A stretch of 63,842 bases of DNA from CAWGCE01 sp964480915 (GTDB lineage: Bacteria > Planctomycetota > Planctomycetia > Pirellulales > Pirellulaceae), in NCBI GenBank assembly GCA_964480915.1, contig CAYZRS010000030.1, positions 1 to 63,842 of the forward strand, read 5' to 3'. The notes below the pieces were generated by a model that was not told where the DNA came from, made no database searches, and saw only the letters and a list, made by a program, of their open reading frames with translations. The position numbers and the translations under genes are program-made. The stretch's first letter is position 1, and every line of letters starts with the position of its first letter. Positions 28,505-40,464 of this stretch are shown in pieces.

Positions 28505-31500
28505 CTAACGCTGTGGAGTCGCATTTCGCTTGCCACGTCGACGCATGAACTCTTTGTAGAAGCTTTCGTACTCGGCCGGCGGAGCACTCCGAGTGCCCGC
28601 GTCCCGAACTCCTGGAACTCGGTCGTCTGCTAGACCGCCTCGCCGCATCCGGTCTTTCCCAGGATACAGGCCCAAGCTGCGGAGTGCATCGTCTAGTTCT
28701 TCAGAGCCGCCGTCGCCTCGGACGGGCTGCTTGGCTTCCGCTTGCAAGGATTCCCAACGGTTTACGAATTGACGCAATTCGTCCGGCGTCCAACCCAAGC
28801 GGTCCAACAATTCGGGATCGGGCGCAGTTTCTTGGTCTTTGAGATACTCGAGCGCCAAGTCGGTCGCTTTCTTCGCGTATTCCAAGTTGGCATCATCGCC
28901 ACCCGTTCCTTCCGGGTCGTCACCGGTCGGCAATGGCGTGTCGCCGCCGCGAGCCTGGCTGCCACCCTGCGGATTCCCGTCGGCCGCGGAACCCGCTTCG
29001 CCGGCCGAATCGGCAGGAGCACCCGGATTCTCGCCCGCCTCTTGGCCGGTCGATTCCCCCGCCTGACCAGACTCGGCCGAAGTTCCGCGACTCTCACTGG
29101 AACTACTTGGTGACGATTCGCCTGGCGCTGCTTCACTTTCGCCCGCCTCACTTTCGCCCGCTTGTCCTTCATTGCCTCCGGCACCGTCACCGGCCGCACC
29201 GTCACTCGCGTTCGCGCCGTCCCTTGCCCCCGCACCCTCTTCGCCACCCGCACCTTGCTCGCCAGACGAACCTTCGCCCATCCCATCTGACGCATCGCTC
29301 GACTGAGTGGACTCTTGCTCGCTGGCACCGTTTTGGCTGGCAGGGTCTCCCTCGGCTGCCGAAGCTTCGTTGCCGTCGGCAGAGGATGACTCGCCAGTTT
29401 CTCCTGCCTCGCCCGACTGCCCCTCGCCCGGCTTGCCTTCTCCGGACGTCGGGTCACCACTTGCATCGCCCTCGCCTTCTCCGTTGCCCTCTCGCTTGCT
29501 TTGACCTTCTCCTGCGCCTTCGCCCTCACCTTTCGGTCCAGACGAGTCGGTCGCCTCGCCCGACTGTCCGGCCCCCTGTTCGCCCGATTCACTCTTTTGG
29601 CCAGGCTCGGTCGGATCGGCCCGTTCACCATTTTCCGGTTTCGCACCCGATGAGGCCGGTTGGCCGGCAGGATCTGGACGCCCGCGATTCCCTTCGGCTC
29701 CATTCTCTCGTTCGCCGGCAGCGCCCGAATCGGCCTGATCCGGATCGGACTTCGGTGTCCCGTCGCTGTTCTCGCCATTCAATTCGCGCATCCGATCGAG
29801 CACGCGTTCGAAGGCATCGCCATCGCTACTCCCGTCGCTCGGCAGCGGCTGCCCGTCTTGGGGATCGCCCGCCTCACCTGGCTGAGCGTCTTCCGACCTT
29901 TGGCCGGAACGATCGCCCTGCTGACCTTGTGAATCGGCGGGTCGACGGTTGGCGTTGGTCGATTGGCTCGGATCATCGCTAGCTTCGGACGGGCCACCTT
30001 GCTGACCACCATTGTCGCCCTGACCTTCTTGCGAACCCGGTGACCCCTTGGATCCGTTGGCACCGGAAGACTGCCCCTCGCTACCCTCGCCCGATTCGCC
30101 TTGCCCAGAACCCGATTCGCCCATTCCTTGATTGCCGTTTTCGGAGCCGCTCTCGCCCGACTCGCCACTTTCACCCGACTCGCCACTTTCACCCGACTCG
30201 CCACTTTCACCCGACTGGCCCGATTCGCCTGGCTGTCCCTGCCCTGGCTGGCCCTCTTGGCCCTCTTGGCCCTCTTGGCCGTCTTGGCCTTGGCCTGATG
30301 ACTGTTGCCCTTCTTCACCCGACTCGCCAGACCGGTCGCCACCCTTACTCTGCGAGCCGTCATCGCTGCCGGCTTCGCCTGGTTCACCACCGTCAGCCGC
30401 ATCTCCAGCAGCGCTTTCCGACTGGCTGCCACCTGATTCATCGCCTTGCCCTGGCTCTCCTTCGCCCGGCTTTTGTTCCTGCTGGCTCTCTTTGGTTGGC
30501 GCGATAATTCGCAGCGTGTAGCGATCGGTCTTTTCGGCCAGATTTGGCGCCATCGTATCGTTGAAGACATCAAAGCGATTGTCAAAACCGGTCGCCCAGA
30601 TCTTGACTTCGTCACCTTCACGCAGGCCAAACTTGTTGGGCCGAAACGTCAGGCGGCGGACGATCTGACCGGTCGTCGTCTTATTGATCAGTGATCGTGG
30701 CGTGAACAATTCGCGCCCCCGAGCCACACCATGCAGTTTCATCCCGGCCAAGCCAAAGTCGGGATCGAGCCCTCGGATCTCCAACACTTGAGCACCATTG
30801 ACCGGAACTTCGGTCACGCGCTGTTCCGGCTGCAGCAGTTCGACGATCGGAGCCAAATCGGGGTCGATATCGATTTGATGCACAATCGGTTGTTCATTCG
30901 TTTCGTTTTGTTCATTGACGAATCGCAATTGGTAAGCGTCGTGCAATTGCGTCCTGCGATCATCTTCCAATCGCAAGCGAAGCGAGACGCTGGCCGTCGT
31001 CCCATCATGCTGCATGCGAATCGTGCGACGGGGCTTCGTGGCATCGAGTGGATCGAATTCAAGGTAAGCGGATGAGATCGGCTGGTTGGCTCGCGCAAAA
31101 ATACGAACTCGAGCCCCTTCGAGCGCCTTGATGTCGCCCAGTCCGTCCACCGTTTCAGCGGGCAGTTGAGTGTATTCGGGGAACTCATACTCGACCCGTT
31201 CCACCATCATGCTGGGCAGCGGCGACACGGTCACGCGATAGGGACCAGCCATCGCGTCGGCGACTTCGATCTGATAGTCCAGGTGAGCCCGAATACCACG
31301 CCCCCCTCCGAGCGGATCGATCGGCGCTGATGCGTCGCGTCTTATCGGACGTTTTGCTTTCGGCAGCGTCGCGACGTAACGACTGGTCGCTTCGTCAAAC
31401 TGCATGGCAATCTTTTGGTCGATTTCTTGCTGGTCGACACTTGAATAGATCAACCAGACCGGCTTCTTACGCGACACGCGTTCGATCAGTGCCGACACTT

Positions 31501-32170
31501 CCATGGTCTCGCCAGCGTAGACGGTCGCTGCTCCCGGGCGCACGTCGTAAATCCGCGCCCGCGCTGGACGATCGATGGTTTTCCAAGGTGCAAACAACCT
31601 CGCCATCGTCGCAAACGGGCTCTTGGGCGAAAGCGCTGTGTATAGGCCGAACGTCACGAACAGAGCCGCGGCGATGATCGAAATGCGAATGAGCGCTCCG
31701 CGATCGACGGCCGTCTCTGTGTCAATCTGCTGTGCGTGAGTCGTCGCTTGGTGTTCGAGTTCGCGATAGACTGGCTCGCGCAAATGATCCCGCTCGCGAC
31801 GCAACAGAACGAAATTTAAAAGCCGATTGCGGACTTCCGGATCGGACTGCTCGGCCACTTTTGCTGCGTAGGCGGGATTAATGCGGCGGAACGCACTGGG
31901 GACGACCCATTTCGTGAGGCACCAACCGGTCCAAGCGAACAACGAAATCAGGCCTAAGAAGCGGCCCCATACTGCCAGTCCGATGATCCAGTGGTCGATG
32001 AGGACCCAGAGTAAGACGAGCGCCAGAAGACCAGCCAACAGCAGCATCAATCCTCGGCCGATATCGCTCGACTTGACCGAACTGCCAACCCGCGACAGAC
32101 GTTCGTCGACGAGGCGAGTTGCCGGCGTCGAGGCGGGCAGAGGCGGCGGCTTGCTGGTTCCAGTGGCCAT
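28505..32170 (-). CDS. DUF4175-like membrane protein with giant low-complexity region
   Basis: A 1221-residue protein. Two membrane helices lie within residues 35-95 (GLMLLLAGLLALVLLWVLI and the next hydrophobic run), and a third near 160-180. A folded extracytoplasmic part spans about 190-560 (RIYDVRPGAATVYAGETMEV; IEVADAMAGPYRVTVSPLPS), consistent with DUF4175-type proteins. Residues about 563-1090 are almost only Gly, Ser, Glu, Gln, Asp and Ala, with perfect 18-bp and 9-bp DNA repeats. The last 130 residues are ordinary again (TDLALEYLKDQETAPDPELL, RRRGKRN). Related planctomycete genes lie near MoxR/DUF58/VWA genes; none is adjacent here. The disordered region may act as a spacer through the envelope. 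No start ambiguity is apparent. Confidence 0.82.
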   Translation of the reverse strand: MATGTSKPPPLPASTPATRLVDERLSRVGSSVKSSDIGRGLMLLLAGLLALVLLWVLIDHWIIGLAVWGRFLGLISLFAWTGWCLTKWVVPSAFRRINPAYAAKVAEQSDPEVRNRLLNFVLLRRERDHLREPVYRELEHQATTHAQQIDTETAVDRGALIRISIIAAALFVTFGLYTALSPKSPFATMARLFAPWKTIDRPARARIYDVRPGAATVYAGETMEVSALIERVSRKKPVWLIYSSVDQQEIDQKIAMQFDEATSRYVATLPKAKRPIRRDASAPIDPLGGGRGIRAHLDYQIEVADAMAGPYRVTVSPLPSMMVERVEYEFPEYTQLPAETVDGLGDIKALEGARVRIFARANQPISSAYLEFDPLDATKPRRTIRMQHDGTTASVSLRLRLEDDRRTQLHDAYQLRFVNEQNETNEQPIVHQIDIDPDLAPIVELLQPEQRVTEVPVNGAQVLEIRGLDPDFGLAGMKLHGVARGRELFTPRSLINKTTTGQIVRRLTFRPNKFGLREGDEVKIWATGFDNRFDVFNDTMAPNLAEKTDRYTLRIIAPTKESQQEQKPGEGEPGQGDESGGSQSESAAGDAADGGEPGEAGSDDGSQSKGGDRSGESGEEGQQSSGQGQDGQEGQEGQEGQPGQGQPGESGQSGESGESGESGESGESGESGESGSENGNQGMGESGSGQGESGEGSEGQSSGANGSKGSPGSQEGQGDNGGQQGGPSEASDDPSQSTNANRRPADSQGQQGDRSGQRSEDAQPGEAGDPQDGQPLPSDGSSDGDAFERVLDRMRELNGENSDGTPKSDPDQADSGAAGERENGAEGNRGRPDPAGQPASSGAKPENGERADPTEPGQKSESGEQGAGQSGEATDSSGPKGEGEGAGEGQSKREGNGEGEGDASGDPTSGEGKPGEGQSGEAGETGESSSADGNEASAAEGDPASQNGASEQESTQSSDASDGMGEGSSGEQGAGGEEGAGARDGANASDGAAGDGAGGNEGQAGESEAGESEAAPGESSPSSSSESRGTSAESGQAGESTGQEAGENPGAPADSAGEAGSAADGNPQGGSQARGGDTPLPTGDDPEGTGGDDANLEYAKKATDLALEYLKDQETAPDPELLDRLGWTPDELRQFVNRWESLQAEAKQPVRGDGGSEELDDALRSLGLYPGKDRMRRGGLADDRVPGVRDAGTRSAPPAEYESFYKEFMRRRGKRNATPQR
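30161..30214. repeat. 18-bp repeat, three perfect copies
   Basis: Three identical, adjoining 18-bp units (30161, 30179, 30197) encode a Gly-Glu-Ser repeat in the low-complexity region of the DUF4175-like protein. Identity at the DNA level, not just the protein, points to recent slippage. Confidence 0.9.
30250..30285. repeat. 9-bp repeat, four copies
   Basis: Units of ggccctctt at 30250, 30259 and 30268, with a fourth differing by one base at 30277. They encode Gly-Gln-Glu triplets in the same protein. Confidence 0.9.
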
Positions 32171-32256
32171 AACCTAAGTATAGACCATTCGTCACTTTGG
32201 CATGAGTGAACTTGCCAGAGTTGCCGATTAGGCAAGTTCGCAGGACTCCAGACCGA

Positions 32257-34482
<2,226 letters not shown>

Positions 34483-34645
34483 CGTTGTTCGCCTTTATTG
34501 CGATCGAATCTTCAACTTTGATCTTGTTCATTTCGCGACTTCCGATTCCACTCAAGCCATTGGAACATTCGAAAAGCGTTGCCACGAAGCGGTTTGCGAC
34601 ACTAGCAAATCGCCAACAGAGGGTCAACCAAGCCCCCCGGTCACT

Positions 34646-35752
34646 ATGTCACTCGCACGTCGATTTGATGATATCGTCAGCGGCAATCGCCAGGACCTGG
34701 CTGCTGCCATCGCACGTGGCACGCTGGGGCTGCTCGAAAAACCGTACGCTGGTGCCATCGGCCTGCGGAATCGGTACTACGACCGGTCGGCCGGCGCCGT
34801 CAAAGCGGTCAAGGTGCCTGTCATCAGCGTCGGCAACCTGACCATGGGGGGGACTGGCAAGACGCCAATGGTCGCATGGCTCGCTCAAGAAATGTTGCAA
34901 CGCGGCCGCACGCCAGTGATTGTCAGTCGCGGGTATCGGGCCAAGCCACAAAAAACTTCCGCGGGTCAGAAGCGAGCGACGGCAGAGCCAGCACTTAACG
35001 ATGAGGGGCAGGAACTCCAGTGGCGATTGCCGGGGGTGGCGCACGTCCAAAACCCCGACCGCGTGCAGGGAGCCCAAGTGGCGATCGATCTTCACGGTGC
35101 CGACGTCATTGTGCTTGATGACGGTTTCCAGCATCGGCGACTGCATCGCGACTTGAACATTGTCTTGATCGACGCGACGCAGCCTTTCGGTTACGACCGT
35201 GTATTCCCACGAGGCACGCTCCGCGAACCGGTCACGGCCTTGCGCCGCGCCGACGTCGTGATCGTGACTCGCAGCGACCAAGTCGACAAAGCAACGCTCG
35301 CCCACATTCGCCAGCGGGCAACGCCTCTGTGTCCCCACGCCGTTTGGAGCCACGCTCGCCATCAGGCAACGCACCTTGCCAACGCCGAGCAACAGGCGCC
35401 CATCGAGACCCTGCGGTCGTCTCGTGTCGCTGCCTTCTGCGCCATCGGTCGACCGGACGCCTTTCGGCAGACGCTTGAAGATTGTGGCCAACCGTTGGTC
35501 GGCTTTCGCGAATTCCACGACCACCATACGTTTCGCGAAGACGACTTTGCTTCCTTGGCAAAGTGGGCTCAGTCGCTGGCAGCCGATGCGCTCGTCTGCA
35601 CACAAAAAGACTTCGTCAAAATCGATCCGACGTTTTTCACAGCCATGCCCGTTTGGTCGCTGGCCATTGAACTGACATTCGCCGAAGTCGATCAGCAAGA
35701 AGAGATTTCACAACGCTTGGACAAGCTGGTCGGATTGCCGACACAACGCTGA
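34646..35752 (+). CDS. lpxK: Tetraacyldisaccharide 4'-kinase
   Basis: LpxK adds the 4'-phosphate to lipid IVA precursor at the inner membrane, the sixth step of lipid A synthesis. The protein (368 residues from the ATG at 34646) shows the family's P-loop VGNLTMGGTGKTP (about 63-75), SRGYRAKP, and VIVLDDGFQHRRLHRDL (about 155-171), all diagnostic. The frame extends upstream to 34469 but that part is unlike LpxK. Its presence supports lipid A in this planctomycete. No other lpx gene is nearby. The 163-bp gap to the divergent isocitrate dehydrogenase gene holds both promoters. Confidence 0.94.
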   Translation: MSLARRFDDIVSGNRQDLAAAIARGTLGLLEKPYAGAIGLRNRYYDRSAGAVKAVKVPVISVGNLTMGGTGKTPMVAWLAQEMLQRGRTPVIVSRGYRAKPQKTSAGQKRATAEPALNDEGQELQWRLPGVAHVQNPDRVQGAQVAIDLHGADVIVLDDGFQHRRLHRDLNIVLIDATQPFGYDRVFPRGTLREPVTALRRADVVIVTRSDQVDKATLAHIRQRATPLCPHAVWSHARHQATHLANAEQQAPIETLRSSRVAAFCAIGRPDAFRQTLEDCGQPLVGFREFHDHHTFREDDFASLAKWAQSLAADALVCTQKDFVKIDPTFFTAMPVWSLAIELTFAEVDQQEEISQRLDKLVGLPTQR

Positions 35753-35768
35753 TCCACGGACAGCGTTG
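35744..35768 (+). terminator. Hairpin at the lpxK stop codon
   Basis: Perfect 8-bp arms caacgctg (35744-35751) and cagcgttg (35761-35768) with a 9-nt loop; the stop codon lies inside. There is no T-run, so termination is only plausible. Confidence 0.4.
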
Positions 35769-35849
35769 GCATGCCTACAAATCGATTCTCGCGTCGCTAA
35801 CGACGGCGGCACATCGAACCGGAATCCAAAGAGGCAACTTCCTGCGCCG

Positions 35850-36074
35850 TTAGGTCACTTCCACTTGATTGACCACGTGCAAGCCGTCGGCCAAGTTGCG
35901 AACAACTTCCTGCGCTTGTTGCTTTTGGTAGAACGTCGCGACGCGGCCCGAAATCACGAGGCTCTGTTCGTCACATTCGACGACCAATCGCCGGAGTGCC
36001 AAGAGCGGGCTGTTCGCTAAAGCGTCCTGCACCTTCGATTCGATTCCGTCGTCTACGTTGTCGATTGAGCTCAT
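35850..36074 (-). CDS. Small BON-domain protein
   Basis: A 74-residue protein that is essentially one BON domain: IESKVQDALANSPLLALRRL, then VECDEQSLVISGRVATFYQK and VVRNLADGLHVVNQVEV. BON domains (as in OsmY) are thought to bind phospholipid membranes or other envelope parts. There is no export signal on this start, so a cytoplasmic location is implied. AAGGA six bases before the ATG at 36074 supports it over the longer frame to 36122. Its stop faces lpxK's stop about 100 bp away. Confidence 0.82.
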   Translation of the reverse strand: MSSIDNVDDGIESKVQDALANSPLLALRRLVVECDEQSLVISGRVATFYQKQQAQEVVRNLADGLHVVNQVEVT

Positions 36075-36186
36075 AGCACGTCCTTCGAGATGGAGCAGAA
36101 ACCGTAGTGGCCATTGACGCACTGTATGGGTTTTGGGATTCGTCGGTCAACACAATTGTCGAATGGTGCCGGAAGGTGATTCCCTA

Positions 36187-36861
36187 CTAAGCAGGCGACT
36201 TACCCAGTATGCCAACCGATTCGAGATACTGTTCAATCTGGGCAGCCAATTCGTCGGGAGAGTGCCGATCCCCAGCCAGGACGACTTCGGCGTTTTCCGG
36301 TGACTCGTACGGATCATCAATCCCGGTGAAATTCTTGATTTCGCCGGCGCGTGCCTTCTTATAAAGCCCTTTCGGATCGCGAGATTCGCAAACTTCCAAC
36401 GGCGTGTCGACGAAGACCTCACAGAAATCGCCCGCCTGACCTGCTGTTACGATTTGTTTTCGCGCCGCGTTACGGTCGGCCCGGTAGGGACTGACAAACG
36501 CGGTGAGCGTAATGACACCGGCTTGGCTAAACAAGCCAGCGACCGCGGCGATGCGGCGGATATTTTCGGTGCGATCGGTCGCACCGAATCCGAGTCCAAA
36601 TCGCTGAGCATACGCTTCATCGAATTGGTCGGCCAAAATCTGAGGCGAGGCGTTCAGTCCGTGACGCACGTTGTCGCCATCAAGCAGCACCGTGTGCGCC
36701 CCGCGCTGGTGCAGCCGATGATCCAGCGCGTTGGCAACGGTACTTTTGCCGCAGCCACTCAGCCCTGTGAACCACAACACGCAGCCCCGGTGCCCATTCA
36801 ACCGCTCACGATCCGTTCGCGACACCGACTGATCATGCCAAGTAATTTCGACTTCACCCAT
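36187..36861 (-). CDS. cysC: Adenylylsulfate kinase
   Basis: This enzyme phosphorylates APS to PAPS, the activated sulfate used for assimilation or for sulfotransferases. The 224-residue protein has the P-loop FTGLSGCGKST (about 32-42), LLDGDNVRHGLN (about 60-71), the RTENIRRI motif (about 97) and FVSPYRADR. A C-terminal part of ordinary length follows (FCEVFVDTPLEVCESRDPKG). AGGGAA precedes the ATG at 36861. cysD and cysN are absent here. Planctomycetes carry many sulfatases and sulfated polymers, so PAPS supply may serve sulfation as well as cysteine synthesis; that is inference. Confidence 0.95.
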   Translation of the reverse strand: MGEVEITWHDQSVSRTDRERLNGHRGCVLWFTGLSGCGKSTVANALDHRLHQRGAHTVLLDGDNVRHGLNASPQILADQFDEAYAQRFGLGFGATDRTENIRRIAAVAGLFSQAGVITLTAFVSPYRADRNAARKQIVTAGQAGDFCEVFVDTPLEVCESRDPKGLYKKARAGEIKNFTGIDDPYESPENAEVVLAGDRHSPDELAAQIEQYLESVGILGKSPA

Positions 36862-36918
36862 CACATTCCCTTATGCTTGTTGCCGCGCTACTTTCTTGTC
36901 AACACGCCACTTGTTGCT

Positions 36919-37998
36919 TCAATCCATCCCGGCCAGTTCACACAAATTCGCCTGCAGCACCGCTTGCGGGCAACTCCAAACGAGGAAGAAGAGCGCTTCC
37001 CGGCACCATCTTCCCGCCGGATGCGTCGCCACAAAACCGGCTCCCTTCGCAGCCACCAAGGCGGCTTGAGTCGAGCGCAAAACCAAGCTGTTGGCGTCGG
37101 CTCGCAACTGGCTGGCCGCTTCCGCGCCGCGTGGCTCGCTCGCCAGTTTTCTTAAACGCTCCGTCAAGGCGTTTGATTCTTGTTCGAGCTGTTCCGTCGG
37201 CTCGAGCAAATCGGCACGCGCGGTCGTCTGTTCTCGTAAAAATTGAATCGCTCGGCGCGTCAGCCCCAACGCTAACGTCGACGTTTGCAAGCCGCCGGTA
37301 TTGCCTCCGACGCCCGACTGCATGACATTTTCACACGGTTCGCACAACAGTGTGCTGCGGTCGATCTCAACGTGATGAAACCGGACCGCCGTGGTGCGGC
37401 TACCGTTCAGCGCGATCAACGACGTCGGCTCGTCGGCGGCGACACCTGGGAGGTCAGTCGGAATGACCGCCAGCAATTGGCGGCCGTCGTCCAGCGAGGC
37501 ACCCGTTACGATGTGATCTGCCTCGCCGCCACCGGTCACCCACGGGCTCATTCCGTTGAGGATCAAACCACGATCTGTCTCTTCGGCATGTAAGGCCGGC
37601 CGTTTGAGATGACGACGGCTGGTCGTTAAATGTGAAATGCCCAAGGTGGCGATAGATTTCCCCTCCAGCAACGCCGGCAACAGCCGCTGTGGTAGCGCTT
37701 CGTTACTTGCGGCCGCAATCCGCCGACAGGCGCCGGTTAACTGTGTGAGTATGAAAGTCGTGGTCAAACAGGCGCTGCTCAGGAGCAGATACCCTTCGGT
37801 GATTTCCCCCGCCGTCCATCCCTGTCCCCCGTAAGCCTCCGGGACGAACCACTCAAAGACGCCAGATTCGGCACACAAATCCAGCTGTTCGCGCGGCCAG
37901 AGGGACGCCTCGGATTCGGAATGGGAAGACTTTGCAAGTTGCTCGCAAAGCGCTCTCAGTTCCGGATTTTGCGGTCGGGTGACTTTCTTGGATGTCAT
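36919..37998 (-). CDS. Acyl-CoA dehydrogenase-like flavoprotein
   Basis: A 359-residue member of the acyl-CoA dehydrogenase fold. N-terminal helices (ESGVFEWFVPEAYGGQGW) and the mid beta domain (GLILNGMSPWVTGGGEADHIVTGA) match the family. The C-terminal helical domain contains ALGLTRRAIQFLREQ and ends with EALFFLVWSCPQAVLQANL. I do not see the usual catalytic Glu region clearly, and the last helices are shorter than in standard enzymes, so it may act on a non-CoA substrate or as a flavin monooxygenase-type relative. Start is the ATG at 37998; the frame to 38112 is unlikely. It runs 57 bp upstream of cysC on the same strand and could share a transcript. Confidence 0.78.
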   Translation of the reverse strand: MTSKKVTRPQNPELRALCEQLAKSSHSESEASLWPREQLDLCAESGVFEWFVPEAYGGQGWTAGEITEGYLLLSSACLTTTFILTQLTGACRRIAAASNEALPQRLLPALLEGKSIATLGISHLTTSRRHLKRPALHAEETDRGLILNGMSPWVTGGGEADHIVTGASLDDGRQLLAVIPTDLPGVAADEPTSLIALNGSRTTAVRFHHVEIDRSTLLCEPCENVMQSGVGGNTGGLQTSTLALGLTRRAIQFLREQTTARADLLEPTEQLEQESNALTERLRKLASEPRGAEAASQLRADANSLVLRSTQAALVAAKGAGFVATHPAGRWCREALFFLVWSCPQAVLQANLCELAGMD

Positions 37999-38277
37999 GG
38001 AATGACGAAACCGATACCTCTCCGGACTACCGTAAGAAAAAAACGTGTCAGATTGCCTTCCACGGGAATTGCAATCACGGGCTCCGGCATTGTAACAAAC
38101 CGCGAGAACCATTTTTCGCCGCGGAAATTGGCCGATTCGGAAGTCGTGGGAAGACTCAGATTTCGCTATACTCCTACCGATTGCCTAGCAGGCAAACTGA
38201 TCGTATTCCCTCGAATCGTGCGTCAGCTACCAAAACGAAGAAACCAACCAGCGACTTACCCAGGAACGAGGCTTCAG

Positions 38278-40464
38278 ATGAGCCAGGCAGAAGTGGAAAA
38301 TCAACAAACCAGTCCGTCGCAGCTTTCACGAGACGAGCTTTACCAGAAGTGCCAAGCCATCGCCAACAACTTGTGGTGGTCCTGGCATCCTGAAGTAGTC
38401 AACTTGTTCCGCGACATCGATCCCATTCGGTGGCGTCAATTGGACCACAATCCAATCGCGCTGCTCAAAGAGGTCACGCCCGACCGCCTCGAAGCTCGTG
38501 CCACGGAAATCGGACTCTACAGCCGTATCAACTGGGCCTACCGACAATTGAAGGCCTACATGTCGAACACCAACGAATGTTGGGGAGCGACCCATGCGGG
38601 TGTCCTGGGTGCTCAGCCAGTCGCCTACTTCTCAGCAGAGTTTGGCATCCACGAGTCGATTCCGATTTACTCGGGCGGCTTGGGAGTGCTTTCGGGTGAC
38701 CATATCAAGAGCGCCAGCGGGCTGGGGCTGCCGATGGTCGCCATTGGCCTCTACTACAACCAAGGCTACTTCAAACAGCGCCTCGACGAGAACGGTTACC
38801 AAGCCGAATCGTACATCGATACGCAGATCGACAACCTGCCTGTCCGTCCTGCCGTGGGCGCTAATGGCGAACCGGTCCGCATCAGTATCGATACGCGCCA
38901 AGGACCCATTCATGCCCAAGTTTGGGTCATGAACGTCGGGCGTGTTCGCCTGTTCCTATTGGACTGCGATGTCGAAGGGAATAAGCCAGAAGATCGTTCA
39001 CTCACCAGCCGGCTCTATGGTGGTGATGAACGAGTTCGAATTCGACAAGAACTTGTCTTGGGCGTTGGCGGTGTTCGGCTGCTGGAAGCGATCGGCATCA
39101 AACCGGGCGTCTACCATCTGAATGAAGGACATAGCGCTTTTGGTCCGCTGGAAGTCATTCGCATGTTCATGCATGACAATGGACTCAACTTCAACGAAGC
39201 CTTGCAAGAAGTCGCGCAGAAAACCGTCTTCACGACGCACACTCCCGTACCGGCCGGACACGATCGATTCCACAGCGAATTGGTCGAAGAACATCTGGGC
39301 CCGATGGCCGACTCGTTGGGCATCTCTCACGATCAACTCATGGGCTTGGGACGCGTCGAACCCAACAACCAGGGTGAGTCGTTCTGCATGACCGTGCTGG
39401 GGCTGAAAATGTCGCGGCGGGCCAATGCCGTCAGTTCACTCCATGGGCAGATCAGTCGCCGAATGTGGTCCGATCTGTGGCCGTGGCGATCCCAGGAAGA
39501 AGTGCCCATTGGACACATCACGAACGGCGTGCACGTTCCCAGCTGGCTGGCATTTCAGATGCAACAGCTATATGACCGCCATTTCCCGGCAGGTTGGGAA
39601 CGCCGAATGGGTGAGCCCGAAGTCTGGCGAGCCATTCAAAACATTGATGCAGGTGAGCTGTGGGAAACGCATCAGGGTTTAAAGAACCTCATGCTCTCGT
39701 TCGTTCGCCGTCGGGTCAGTCGCCAGCTTCGTCGCAGAGGCGAAAACGATGCGGTGGTTGACAGCGCACGAAACTTGCTTGATCCGGGCATCCTGACGAT
39801 CGGTTTCGCCCGCCGCTTCGCGACTTACAAGCGAGCCGGCCTGTTCATGGATGACATCGATCGCTTGGACCGGCTCGTGAACAGTCACAGTCGACCAGTT
39901 CAATTTGTGTTCGCGGGCAAGGCTCACCCCAAAGACGAACCGGGCAAAGAACTGATTCGACAGATTGCCAACCTGCGGCATGACCCTCGTTTCGAGAATC
40001 GAATCGTCTTCTTGGAAGACTATGACATCAACGTTTGCCGACACCTGATTCAAGGCGTCGACGTCTGGCTGAACAATCCGCGTCGACCACTCGAAGCGTC
40101 CGGTACGAGTGGACAGAAAGTTGTTCTTAATGGCGGACTGAACTTCTCCGTACTCGACGGTTGGTGGGCCGAGGCCTATGACGGCACCAATGGCTTCGCC
40201 ATCGGCAATGGCACCACGCACACGTCGGACGAGATCACCGATCAGCGCGATCGTGATAGCTTGTACCAAGTGCTGGAAGAAGAAGTCATCCCGCTCTTCT
40301 ACGACCGAGAAGACGACGGACTTCCTCTCGAGTGGATTCAACGCATGAAGAACTCGATCGGGTCGCTCGCTTGGCGATTTAGCTCGCACCGCATGGTCAT
40401 GGACTACGCACGCGTGGGCTACATTCCGGCGGCCGGCGGACTGAGCTGCGAGATGAAAATCTAG
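38278..40464 (+). CDS. glgP: Alpha-glucan phosphorylase (short bacterial type)
   Basis: This enzyme releases glucose 1-phosphate from glycogen or maltodextrin using pyridoxal phosphate. At 728 residues it belongs to the shorter alpha-glucan phosphorylase family. Seen: ANNLWWSWHPEV near the start, AYFSAEFGIHESIPIYSGGLG (as AEFGIHESIPIYSGGLG), VYHLNEGHSAF, TTHTPVPAGHDRF, and the PLP-lysine region EASGTSGQKVVLNGGLN. The ATG at 38278 matches the family start; the open frame reaches 37921 with non-homologous sequence. No glycogen synthase gene is adjacent. A strong terminator follows. Confidence 0.92.
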   Translation: MSQAEVENQQTSPSQLSRDELYQKCQAIANNLWWSWHPEVVNLFRDIDPIRWRQLDHNPIALLKEVTPDRLEARATEIGLYSRINWAYRQLKAYMSNTNECWGATHAGVLGAQPVAYFSAEFGIHESIPIYSGGLGVLSGDHIKSASGLGLPMVAIGLYYNQGYFKQRLDENGYQAESYIDTQIDNLPVRPAVGANGEPVRISIDTRQGPIHAQVWVMNVGRVRLFLLDCDVEGNKPEDRSLTSRLYGGDERVRIRQELVLGVGGVRLLEAIGIKPGVYHLNEGHSAFGPLEVIRMFMHDNGLNFNEALQEVAQKTVFTTHTPVPAGHDRFHSELVEEHLGPMADSLGISHDQLMGLGRVEPNNQGESFCMTVLGLKMSRRANAVSSLHGQISRRMWSDLWPWRSQEEVPIGHITNGVHVPSWLAFQMQQLYDRHFPAGWERRMGEPEVWRAIQNIDAGELWETHQGLKNLMLSFVRRRVSRQLRRRGENDAVVDSARNLLDPGILTIGFARRFATYKRAGLFMDDIDRLDRLVNSHSRPVQFVFAGKAHPKDEPGKELIRQIANLRHDPRFENRIVFLEDYDINVCRHLIQGVDVWLNNPRRPLEASGTSGQKVVLNGGLNFSVLDGWWAEAYDGTNGFAIGNGTTHTSDEITDQRDRDSLYQVLEEEVIPLFYDREDDGLPLEWIQRMKNSIGSLAWRFSSHRMVMDYARVGYIPAAGGLSCEMKI

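Noticed and set aside
28933..29982. 349-codon plus-strand open frame
   Set aside because: It lies inside the low-complexity region of the DUF4175-like gene; its product is Arg/Pro/His-rich and has no domain.
28762..30630. Two long minus-strand frames (338 and 283 codons) beside the DUF4175 frame
   Set aside because: They follow the repeat-rich DNA in another frame, and are Arg/Ala/Lys-rich without any domain; typical of repetitive GC-rich coding DNA.
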